From Clostridia bacterium (lineage in GTDB: Bacteria; Bacillota; Clostridia; Oscillospirales; Acutalibacteraceae), in contig JAFULG010000020.1 of the NCBI GenBank assembly GCA_017473435.1, forward strand, positions 1-64,000: a DNA stretch of 64,000 nt. The letters run 5' to 3'. Position 1 is the first letter of the stretch. Each line of letters starts with the position of its first letter. The position numbers and the translations under genes were made by a program. Positions 8,754-13,936 of the stretch are shown here, in pieces. Under the pieces are notes generated by a model that was not told the DNA's origin, searched no databases, and saw only the letters and a program-made list of their open reading frames with translations.

Positions 8754-8969
8754 TTATCTGCGGCCTTTAAGACCAAAACGACGGATGACCTTAATTGCAA
8801 GGCCGGTAACACCGGCAACAATGGCAAAAACAACAGGCCAAAGCAGAAGATTGTTCGATGCAATTGTGTTAATAAGGTCAGTAAACACACCCCATAACCA
8901 TTCCGCAGCTTCGGCAATGGATGAAGCAAGAGAAGCAAGTGTAGCGAGTGTTACAGTACTACCTTCCAT
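8754..8969 (-). CDS. Inovirus coat-like protein (candidate major coat)
   Basis: 71 residues from the ATG at 8969, which has AAAGGGGA seven bases upstream (a longer frame to 9008 lacks one). Starts MEGSTVTLATLASLAS, continues with an Ala/Trp-containing amphipathic stretch, a membrane helix (about 41-62) and the basic tail KVIRRFGLKGRR. It shares with the 64-residue protein at 9578-9772 the MEGS start and the pattern of a polar first half, Asn, helix and short basic end, suggesting duplication. Structural role inferred from layout and position beside zot. Confidence 0.65.
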   Translation of the reverse strand: MEGSTVTLATLASLASSIAEAAEWLWGVFTDLINTIASNNLLLWPVVFAIVAGVTGLAIKVIRRFGLKGRR

Positions 8970-9004
8970 ATTCAAGTCCCCTTTCATTAAATTTTTTCTT
9001 TTTT

Positions 9005-9397
9005 TCAATTTTTGTCATACTTAAGAGAATTCATATATGCATTTACGTACTTGTTATTGTTAGAGGAATAATAACCACGGGAAGCACGCTGCGCTTCGAT
9101 AGCTTCATCACGCTTCTTTTTAAGAATGCTGAGTCTGACCTTCTTTATTGTTTTATCTGTCTTGGACATAACATTCTGCGCACCGTCTTTATTCCTGAAC
9201 GCAACATCTTCAGCTGAATGTGAAAAATCAGCAAAAACATTCAGAACAAGAAGCACCAGGGGAAGACCGACAGTAATAATTATTGCAGCTGATATTAAAG
9301 GAGTAGATTCTATAAAATCAAAGAAAGGAAACAGAAAACGGTTAAGCAGCCAATCTGATGCAGAGCCAAGTGAATTAAAAATACTGTCAAAGCTCAT
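9005..9397 (-). CDS. One-helix phage membrane protein with cytoplasmic-like basic tail
   Basis: 130 residues; hydrophobic start, one long membrane helix (about residues 33-58) and a 70-residue hydrophilic C-terminal part rich in Lys, Arg, Asn and Tyr. GGGGTGAAAAT precedes the ATG. It may be a minor virion protein or an assembly factor like pVI; no family recognised. Gene boundaries overlap or nearly abut its neighbours, so it is translated from the same message. Confidence 0.68.
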   Translation of the reverse strand: MSFDSIFNSLGSASDWLLNRFLFPFFDFIESTPLISAAIIITVGLPLVLLVLNVFADFSHSAEDVAFRNKDGAQNVMSKTDKTIKKVRLSILKKKRDEAIEAQRASRGYYSSNNNKYVNAYMNSLKYDKN

Positions 9398-9401
9398 ATT
9401 T

Positions 9402-9563
9402 TCACCCCTTTAAGATTTTATATACTATACCGATAAAACCGCATCCGACAAGAATACAAAACGGTATATACAAAGCTGCAGTCGAAAATATTACACTTAC
9501 AAAAGCATTGATATATGTACTGCACAAGGTCATCAGGTTAAGAAAAAAGTTAAGCGCTGTCAC
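9402..9563 (-). CDS. 53-residue single-helix phage protein (GTG start)
   Basis: Short frame from GTG at 9563 to TGA at 9402-9404, preceded by AAGGTGGTG. Hydrophobic throughout: start MTALNFFLNLMT, a helix around residues 21-48, end IVYKILKG. It fills the only gap between the 130- and 64-residue genes and fits the pattern of the other tiny helix proteins here. Length and topology resemble inovirus minor tip proteins (pVII/pIX/pVI-like); assignment to one of these is not possible. Confidence 0.6.
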   Translation of the reverse strand: MTALNFFLNLMTLCSTYINAFVSVIFSTAALYIPFCILVGCGFIGIVYKILKG

Positions 9564-9577
9564 TCTGATGCACCACC

Positions 9578-9772
9578 TTAACGGTTACGGAAGAAACCGA
9601 CAACCGCAAAAAGAATACCTGCAATAAGAGGAAGACCGACAGAGGCAAGAAGAAACCAATTGCCTGAAATCATATTCCATCCGGCTGTGAAAATAGTGCT
9701 GAAGGTAGAAATAAGACTATCTACACTACCTTCCATATCAGACATCACCTGAACTGTTAAAAAGTTAGGCAT
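9578..9772 (-). CDS. 64-residue single-helix phage coat-like protein
   Basis: Start ATG at 9772 after AAAGGGGG; an alternative ATG at 9736 (MEGSVDSL) also has a ribosome-binding-like AGGTGATG. Polar first half, then a helix (about 41-60, LLASVGLPLIAGILFAVVGF) and FFRNR at the end. With the shorter start it closely parallels the coat candidate at 8754-8969. Probably a minor virion protein. Confidence 0.62.
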   Translation of the reverse strand: MPNFLTVQVMSDMEGSVDSLISTFSTIFTAGWNMISGNWFLLASVGLPLIAGILFAVVGFFRNR

Positions 9773-9788
9773 GTGCTATATCCCCCTT

Positions 9789-9941
9789 TCAAAAGAATAA
9801 TGTAAACAAAGCTTCAAAAGCTTTATAAACAATAAACAAACCAATACCAACAAGAACAAATGCAAATATGTATTCAAGAAAAGCAAAGCCTGAAGGAGCT
9901 TGACCGATAAGAGCGTGAATATAATCAAGTAAAGTATTCAT
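9789..9941 (-). CDS. 50-residue single-helix phage protein
   Basis: ATG at 9941 overlaps the TGA of the upstream 178-residue gene (ATGA), with GAAGGGGGC upstream. The peptide has a short polar start, then a helix rich in Phe, Val, Gly and Ile at about 19-40 and a hydrophobic end. Coupled to the secreted protein upstream. Candidate minor tip protein. Confidence 0.6.
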   Translation of the reverse strand: MNTLLDYIHALIGQAPSGFAFLEYIFAFVLVGIGLFIVYKAFEALFTLFF

Positions 9942-10477
9942 CAGTATTTATGCCCCCTTCGTAAAAGTGAAATAAAAAGACCTGCACCCTCAAAAATACA
10001 AGTGAGTGTAAGAACAGCCATAATATAATAATCACGGTTAAAATATGAATCATTGTAAAGCTGCGGGTCATCAGTTACAAAATTTATGTTTGTAGCAGTA
10101 ATAGTCTTTACATTAGGATTTAAAGCAGTATATTGGGAAGTTGTATTGTTGAGCCTATATTCGATGTAACTGAACCTATTAGCTCTTGCAGTATATACTG
10201 TACCGCCTGAAGTAATGACATATCCGTTAACCGTGCTATTAGTGAGATTGTAAATATCAGTGCCAGCAGAGTTAAAGCCAAAAGTGCCGTCGAGAAAGTC
10301 AAGCGGAAAGATACACGAAACTTTCCCAAGATTGGAATCGAAAACCTCAAAAAAAGCACCTCCTGAATAAGGAACATATGAAGGTATTGACGTATCGTAA
10401 TCAGCTGCGAAGCTCGTAAAAGCAAAGCAGGAGAACATTAAGCATAATGACAATAAGAGCAGAAGAAACCGCTTCAA
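9941..10477 (-). CDS. Secreted, C-terminally anchored phage protein
   Basis: 178 residues with a TTG start at 10477 (Shine-Dalgarno AGAAGTGAT upstream). A clear signal peptide MKRFLLLLLS to TSFAA (cleavage near residue 25), a Thr/Asn/Tyr-rich outer domain of about 125 residues likely to be beta-rich, and a C-terminal membrane helix (about 150-172) followed by LLRRGHKY. The topology, exported and held by a C-terminal helix, is that of inovirus adsorption proteins (pIII-like), but smaller than the 396-residue protein upstream. No family recognised. Confidence 0.68.
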   Translation of the reverse strand: MKRFLLLLLSLCLMFSCFAFTSFAADYDTSIPSYVPYSGGAFFEVFDSNLGKVSCIFPLDFLDGTFGFNSAGTDIYNLTNSTVNGYVITSGGTVYTARANRFSYIEYRLNNTTSQYTALNPNVKTITATNINFVTDDPQLYNDSYFNRDYYIMAVLTLTCIFEGAGLFISLLRRGHKY

Positions 10478-10483
10478 TATTTA

Positions 10484-10624
10484 TCACTTCTTTCCTTGAA
10501 TAAATTTAACTGCAATTGTTATTACAGCCGGGAGAATAAACCAGATCAGGAGAGGAACGCCAAAAATACTGTTATCAGTAAGAAAACCAAAAACACTTGT
10601 AAAAATATTAACAATAATATCCAT
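10484..10624 (-). CDS. 46-residue single-helix phage protein
   Basis: ATG at 10624 overlaps the TAA of the preceding gene by one base (TAATG). A short start MDIIVNIFTSVFGFLTDN, then a helix with GVPLLIWFILPAVITIAV and a basic end KFIQGKK. Same style as the other tiny phage proteins. Confidence 0.6.
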   Translation of the reverse strand: MDIIVNIFTSVFGFLTDNSIFGVPLLIWFILPAVITIAVKFIQGKK

Positions 10625-10848
10625 TAGTCTTGTCCTTCCCTTCCGAGCAGCTTATATATTACCGATACAGCAACAAGAGCAATCAGGCTTACCTTAAAAA
10701 TTGTAGGCAAGGCTAAAAAGAGATTACCAAGAAAGCCGACACAAGAAGTAATCAAGCCTATAATTGAAACAATCCAGCCGATAATACTTGATACCGTATC
10801 AAAGATAAAACTGAAAAAATCTGAAATATACCACCATATTAAAATCAT
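10624..10848 (-). CDS. 74-residue phage membrane protein
   Basis: Two hydrophobic stretches (about 1-38 and 42-66) and a charged end LLGREGQD. ATG overlaps the end of the 396-residue gene by 4 bases. Coupled translation with the adhesin-like protein suggests a tip-complex partner, comparable in position to pVI next to pIII, but there is no detectable family signature. Confidence 0.62.
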   Translation of the reverse strand: MILIWWYISDFFSFIFDTVSSIIGWIVSIIGLITSCVGFLGNLFLALPTIFKVSLIALVAVSVIYKLLGREGQD

Positions 10849-12035
10849 CTGCCTATCACCTTCCTAACTATACAGAAAACAACAAAGAAAGTTATAAAGG
10901 CTGAAAGCATTGGAACAGCTGTAAGAAATGTATTAACTACACCTGAGCCGGTCTCAATATATGTAACAACGTTATTAAGCGTTGAAGATAGCGAATTTTT
11001 AAAATCACCTACATCAGAAATCTGATCATTAAAAAAAGTTTTTACATCTGTAAGAATATCTGAAAAAGGATTTACATGTTCGGGCTTTGTGTCATTAAAA
11101 TATAAAAGATAATTCTTAAGGCTTTCGAAGAAACCGCTTATACGGTCACCAAGACTACCAAAAAAACCGCTTATACGATCACCTATACTACTGAAAAAAC
11201 CACTTATTCTATCACCGAGAGAAGTAAAAAAGCCCTTAATAGAATCAGCAATTAATGAAGGTAATTCTTTAATACTATCCCAGACATTACCAAGAGTATT
11301 AAATATATTTTTAGAAGTCTCATTTCCCTCCTTGATAAGCTCGTTCTGCTTCTCAGAAAGAGTCGGATAAATACCTACACCATAATCATCACCGGCAATA
11401 CAGTCATAACCGTAACCGTCAACTATCTTTGTAAGGCTTGAATTATCAAAAAAATTATCAGAAACAGTAAAATAATAATCATAAGGGCCAAAGGTATAAG
11501 CGTAATGATATGTAGTATTGGTATTCGAACTACTGGAAACTGTAACCCCCTGATTAGTCAAACCAATCTGACCGCCAAAAGAAACAGCTAAACCGGTCCA
11601 CGGACTATAAGCAATACGGTATATAGGAGAATAAGATAAAATCTCAACAGCACACTGACCGTTGTTAGCGTTCCAACGCTGAGCGAAAATAGTTTGCTTA
11701 GTAGAATCAAGAAAAAACAAACAAACAGCACCATTGAACTGTTTACAAGAAACTACAGCAGTATTAGAACCAAAAGGAAGATTTTCAGCAAAAATAAACT
11801 CATTACTCGTAAGAATAAGATCATTAAAGCCAAAATCATTGCTAGGATAAAAAGCATACTGAGCTTCAATCAAAGGCGTAACAGCATAAGGGTCAAACAT
11901 AGCAAGCATATCCTCATAAGGCATATCAGGAAGCTCACCACCGGGAAGCTGTAAAGCTGCACCGGAAAAAACAAAAGAAGTAAGCAGCACAAACAAACAT
12001 ATCAGAACAAGTATCACTTTTTTGATTGTTTGCAT
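10845..12035 (-). CDS. Large secreted adhesin-like phage protein (pIII-like)
   Basis: 396 residues: signal peptide (about 1-27, MQTIKKVILVLICLFVLLTS), an outer domain to about residue 225 rich in Tyr, Phe, Asn and Ser, a linker of four near-identical 11-residue amphipathic units (ISGFFxSLGDR type, about 266-308), an Asn/Thr-rich helical segment and a C-terminal membrane helix (about 367-390) ending RKVIGR. SD AGGGGGC. The arrangement matches the receptor-binding/release protein pIII of filamentous phages; the repeated GFF units also occur in membrane-associated phage proteins of Gram-positive hosts. The host receptor cannot be inferred. Confidence 0.72.
   Translation of the reverse strand: MQTIKKVILVLICLFVLLTSFVFSGAALQLPGGELPDMPYEDMLAMFDPYAVTPLIEAQYAFYPSNDFGFNDLILTSNEFIFAENLPFGSNTAVVSCKQFNGAVCLFFLDSTKQTIFAQRWNANNGQCAVEILSYSPIYRIAYSPWTGLAVSFGGQIGLTNQGVTVSSSSNTNTTYHYAYTFGPYDYYFTVSDNFFDNSSLTKIVDGYGYDCIAGDDYGVGIYPTLSEKQNELIKEGNETSKNIFNTLGNVWDSIKELPSLIADSIKGFFTSLGDRISGFFSSIGDRISGFFGSLGDRISGFFESLKNYLLYFNDTKPEHVNPFSDILTDVKTFFNDQISDVGDFKNSLSSTLNNVVTYIETGSGVVNTFLTAVPMLSAFITFFVVFCIVRKVIGR
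11112..11240 (-). repeat. 33-bp coding repeats (four units) in the adhesin-like gene
   Basis: Encodes four consecutive 11-residue units with the shared core GFFxSLGDRIS (the fourth diverges after GFFESL). The repeats are clear at the protein level and partly at the DNA level, so unit number could change by recombination. Confidence 0.8.
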
Positions 12036-12070
12036 TGTGCTGCCCCCTTTTATAAAAATTGAAAAAAAGC

Positions 12071-12343
12071 TTATTTAGTTACAGCTCTGAAGCCGTTAAC
12101 AACCGCCTTGCCCTTTGAATATCCGAAAAGGAATTCATAATGCTGACCGCAAGTAACCGAAGAAGGAATATTAGCGCCACCGGGGAAATACTGCTTTCCG
12201 GCAATTTTACCGTTAAAGCCGTTTGCCCTCTGCTGCGGCGTAGCGTCCATGTTGAAATAAATAGTGGTACCCTGCACGCGTTTACCATCTTTGTCTGTAA
12301 AATCAATTTTCTGTACACCTACGAGTTCAAATACATTTTCCAT
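12071..12343 (-). CDS. Probable phage ssDNA-binding protein (gene V-like)
   Basis: 90 residues, soluble, basic, with the start ENVFELVGVQKIDFTDKDGK followed by GTTIYFNMD and Gly/Phe/Tyr-rich loops near the end (YEFLFGYSKGK). Small beta-rich proteins starting like this are found in rolling-circle phages and plasmids of Firmicutes and are thought to coat single-stranded DNA; in inoviruses such a gene is placed ahead of the structural genes, as here. The ATG has AAAGGTTGG nine bases upstream and follows a structured leader. OB-fold not provable by eye. Confidence 0.55.
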   Translation of the reverse strand: MENVFELVGVQKIDFTDKDGKRVQGTTIYFNMDATPQQRANGFNGKIAGKQYFPGGANIPSSVTCGQHYEFLFGYSKGKAVVNGFRAVTK

Positions 12344-12392
12344 TTGTTTTTACCAACCTTTCTTATTTTGTAGGAATTTTAATAGTGCCGGT

Positions 12393-12466
12393 CTATTCCC
12401 GGCTGTCACCAGTCTTTCCTAGAGTCGGAACCTATTCTTCCAGTCACCAGTCTCTCCCGGTGTCGA
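12393..12466 (-). repeat. Two-copy structured repeat ahead of the ssDNA-binding gene
   Basis: GTCACCAGTCT occurs at 12405-12415 and again at 12443-12453, within imperfect units of 38 bases that also share CTATTC at the left and GTCG at the right. On the minus strand a perfect GCCGG/CCGGC hairpin with a 7-base loop (12387-12403) follows. The 150-base gap (12344-12493) is otherwise empty and GC-richer than its surroundings. Possible translational operator, packaging signal or structured leader. Confidence 0.6.
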
Positions 12467-12493
12467 TTGGATGTCAAAATAACCGAATTTATA

Positions 12494-12769
12494 TCAACCG
12501 TCTTCACGGTTAATAAGTGAATCAACATACGCTTCAAGGTCACTTGAGCTTTTATCAAGTCTTCTTTTAAGAAGAATTTCACGAAAATCAGTTAAAGTCT
12601 CAAGAACATAAATAAACGAACCGTCAAAAAATTGAACACGAGTATAACCATTAGGCTTAGTAAGAAAATAAATCAAAAAAATCGCATTAGAAGAAACAAA
12701 GCATTTAGAATTATCAGTACGAGTCAATTCAAAAAAATCAGAAGCATTAATTATTTCATTAAATGTCAT
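12494..12769 (-). CDS. Small phage protein, unknown function
   Basis: 91 residues, soluble, with alternating hydrophobic residues in the middle (AIFLIYFL, RVQFFDGSFIYVLETL) suggesting a small beta sheet and an acidic helical end. AGGAGTGAT precedes the ATG and the frame overlaps the upstream gene by 4 bases. As the second gene after the repressed promoter it is an early gene; an anti-repressor or replication helper is possible, but nothing in the sequence shows this. Confidence 0.6.
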   Translation of the reverse strand: MTFNEIINASDFFELTRTDNSKCFVSSNAIFLIYFLTKPNGYTRVQFFDGSFIYVLETLTDFREILLKRRLDKSSSDLEAYVDSLINREDG

Positions 12770-12978
12770 TGTTTATCACTCCTAATTTCAATATTTACAT
12801 CAGGATCAAAATACAATTCAAATTTGTCAACCTCATTTTTATTGATTGAAACACCACAGCCGCTAAAATCACAAGGTCGTTCATAATAAAGAAAACCCTT
12901 TCCGGAAACAGGAGCGGTAAAATACTTAATTGCAACATCAAGTACCGAACCATCAGAAAAAATAATTTTTAACATCAT
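12766..12978 (-). CDS. Small phage protein, first gene of the main phage operon
   Basis: 70 residues, soluble; start MMLKIIFSDGSVLDVAIKYF, middle with two close cysteines separated by hydrophobic/Gly residues (CDFSGCG), acidic end. The phrase pair FSDGS here and FFDGS in the next gene suggests a shared small-domain ancestry. Preceded by GAGGATGATG and about 30 bases from the main promoter start. No family recognised. Confidence 0.58.
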   Translation of the reverse strand: MMLKIIFSDGSVLDVAIKYFTAPVSGKGFLYYERPCDFSGCGVSINKNEVDKFELYFDPDVNIEIRSDKQ

Positions 12979-12997
12979 TCTGCATCATCCTCTCTGT

Positions 12998-13068
12998 GTC
13001 TCACATATGAGACTACAAGCATTATAAGTCTCAAATGTGAGACTTGTCAAGAGTATCATATGTAAGAC
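12998..13068. promoter_or_regulatory. Three repressor operators in the divergent control region
   Basis: Two palindromes, GTCTCACATATGAGAC (12998-13013) and GTCTCAAATGTGAGAC (13028-13043), and a degenerate third, GTATCATATGTAAGAC (13053-13068), with centres 30 and 25 bases apart. They sit between the Xre repressor gene and the phage operon. The second lies entirely inside the spacer of the minus-strand promoter and the first at its start point, so occupancy would silence the phage genes. Confidence 0.8.
13021..13050 (-). promoter_or_regulatory. Main phage promoter (repressible)
   Basis: On the minus strand, perfect TTGACA (13050-13045) and perfect TATAAT (13026-13021) with an 18-base spacer filled by the second operator. 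Confidence 0.82.
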
Positions 13069-13112
13069 ACGATATAATCTACTTAATAAACAAAAAAGGA
13101 GATTGTATTACT

Positions 13113-13337
13113 GTGAATTATGTACAAAGAATTAAAGATTTAAGAGAAGATCACGACCTTAAGCAATCAGATGTAGCAATTATCCTTAAGACAGCAAGGA
13201 ACTATTATGGAGAATATGAAAGAGGAACAAGACCACTCCCGATAGAACACCTAATTACTCTATGCAGATATTACAACGTATCAGCTGATTACATACTCGG
13301 ATTTACAAACGAACCTAAGCAACTACCAAAGAAATAA
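13113..13337 (+). CDS. Xre-family (HTH_3) phage repressor
   Basis: A 74-residue Cro/CI-type DNA-binding protein, the only protein gene on the plus strand of the prophage. The helix-turn-helix is at about residues 6-60 (LREDHDLKQSDVA, the recognition region around TARNYYGEYERGTR, and LPIEHLITLCRYYNVSADYIL). The GTG start at 13113 follows AAGGAG by 11 bases; a longer frame to 13044 overlaps the operators and has no ribosome site. It most likely binds the three GTCTCA-type operators upstream to maintain lysogeny. No protease-sensitive C-terminal domain is present, so induction would need an antirepressor or other signal. Confidence 0.85.
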   Translation: MNYVQRIKDLREDHDLKQSDVAIILKTARNYYGEYERGTRPLPIEHLITLCRYYNVSADYILGFTNEPKQLPKK

Positions 13338-13363
13338 CCCGCCCTGAAGGGCGGGTTTGGTTT
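13336..13363. terminator. Terminator after the repressor gene
   Basis: CCCGCCC (13338-13344) and GGGCGGG (13349-13355) with a TGAA loop, followed by TTTGGTTTATTT. Its mirror A tract is short, but it may also serve the convergent small gene. Confidence 0.85.
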
Positions 13364-13592
13364 ATTTATTAAATTTAGAATTAAGATACATGGGACGAAT
13401 TGTATACCATAGACCGACAGGTATACCACCAATCATAATAGTTAATAAATTACGACCACAAAAATAAAACAAAGGAAATTCAATAAAAGTCAGACAGAAA
13501 ATCATATACTTAAAAAAACTTGAAAAGTCACTCTGTTTATCATTGAAAAACCAATGTAAAATTTTTTTAAAAATCAAAATATTCACGTCCAA
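13362..13592 (-). CDS. Small phage cargo membrane protein, unknown
   Basis: 76 residues with two hydrophobic stretches (about 28-45 and 48-62). The frame begins at a TTG (13592) or GTG (13586) directly after the stop of the preceding gene, without a clear ribosome-binding site, so translation is probably coupled. It lies outside the main phage operon, between the repressor terminator and the attachment site, a usual place for cargo genes such as superinfection exclusion proteins. Confidence 0.5.
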   Translation of the reverse strand: MDVNILIFKKILHWFFNDKQSDFSSFFKYMIFCLTFIEFPLFYFCGRNLLTIMIGGIPVGLWYTIRPMYLNSKFNK

Positions 13593-13763
13593 TCAAAAAT
13601 TATAATTAAAAGGCTTAATCAGATCCTCACCGGTAACAGTAACAAAATCCGAACAAGAAGGAGTATCATAAAAAACAACCTTATCATGAAGCTTGCAAAC
13701 GTCATCATCAGGATTCATATGATAGTAAAATTTACAATAAAAAAAAGAATTTAAGCAAAGCAT
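13593..13763 (-). CDS. 56-residue Cys-containing phage cargo protein, unknown
   Basis: ATG at 13763 preceded by AAAGGTGAT. The peptide has four cysteines (residues 3, 10, 23 and 35), an aromatic N-terminal part, then MNPDDDVCKLHDKVVFYD. It could bind metal, but no standard Cys pairing is seen. It is the gene next to the right attachment site. Confidence 0.5.
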   Translation of the reverse strand: MLCLNSFFYCKFYYHMNPDDDVCKLHDKVVFYDTPSCSDFVTVTGEDLIKPFNYNF

Positions 13764-13808
13764 ATAATCATCACCTTTAGTAATTTTAACAACAAAACCT
13801 AGAAGCCT

Positions 13809-13838
13809 AATATCTATTTTGTATAGTTGACTGTGAAT
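13809..13838. repeat. Right prophage attachment site
   Basis: 28 of 30 bases match 5855-5884. The left flank here (ending AGAAGCCT) differs from that of the left site. Joining the outer left arm (5845-5858) and the outer right arm (13815-13828) gives a perfect 14-bp inverted repeat around TC, the presumed unoccupied host site. Confidence 0.85.
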
Positions 13839-13936
13839 ATTAACTACTGCCCTCTGCGGATATCTGATTATTAAATATTGCGATATTTTATAAAATGTGT
13901 TATTATAATGTTCAAATACAATTAAGGATGTGCGTT

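Larger units (their letters stand above)
5855..13838 (-). mobile_element. Inovirus-type (filamentous phage) prophage, about 7.95 kb
   Basis: Bounded by a 30-bp direct repeat with a period of 7,954 bases. Nearly all genes lie on the minus strand in the order: two cargo genes, (divergent repressor), two small unknown genes, ssDNA-binding-like protein, large secreted adhesin-like protein, eight small or medium one-helix proteins, two coat candidates, a 48-residue helix protein, Zot-like ATPase, intergenic origin region, HUH Rep, and a small last gene. Size, module order, Zot plus HUH Rep and the crowd of tiny membrane proteins define an inovirus. There is no secretin gene, as expected for a single-membrane host, and no integrase, which fits use of host Xer (an IMEX-type element). 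Confidence 0.88.

Noticed and set aside
8711..8938. 75-residue reading frame over the coat candidate
   Set aside because: Alternate frame of the 71-residue coat gene and its hairpin, without Shine-Dalgarno.
12393..12466. CRISPR array
   Set aside because: Only two imperfect units with an 11-base shared core and no cas genes.
13044..13112. Longer N-terminus of the phage repressor
   Set aside because: It would be translated through an operator and the -10 box; the GTG at 13113 follows AAGGAG and starts the HTH domain directly.
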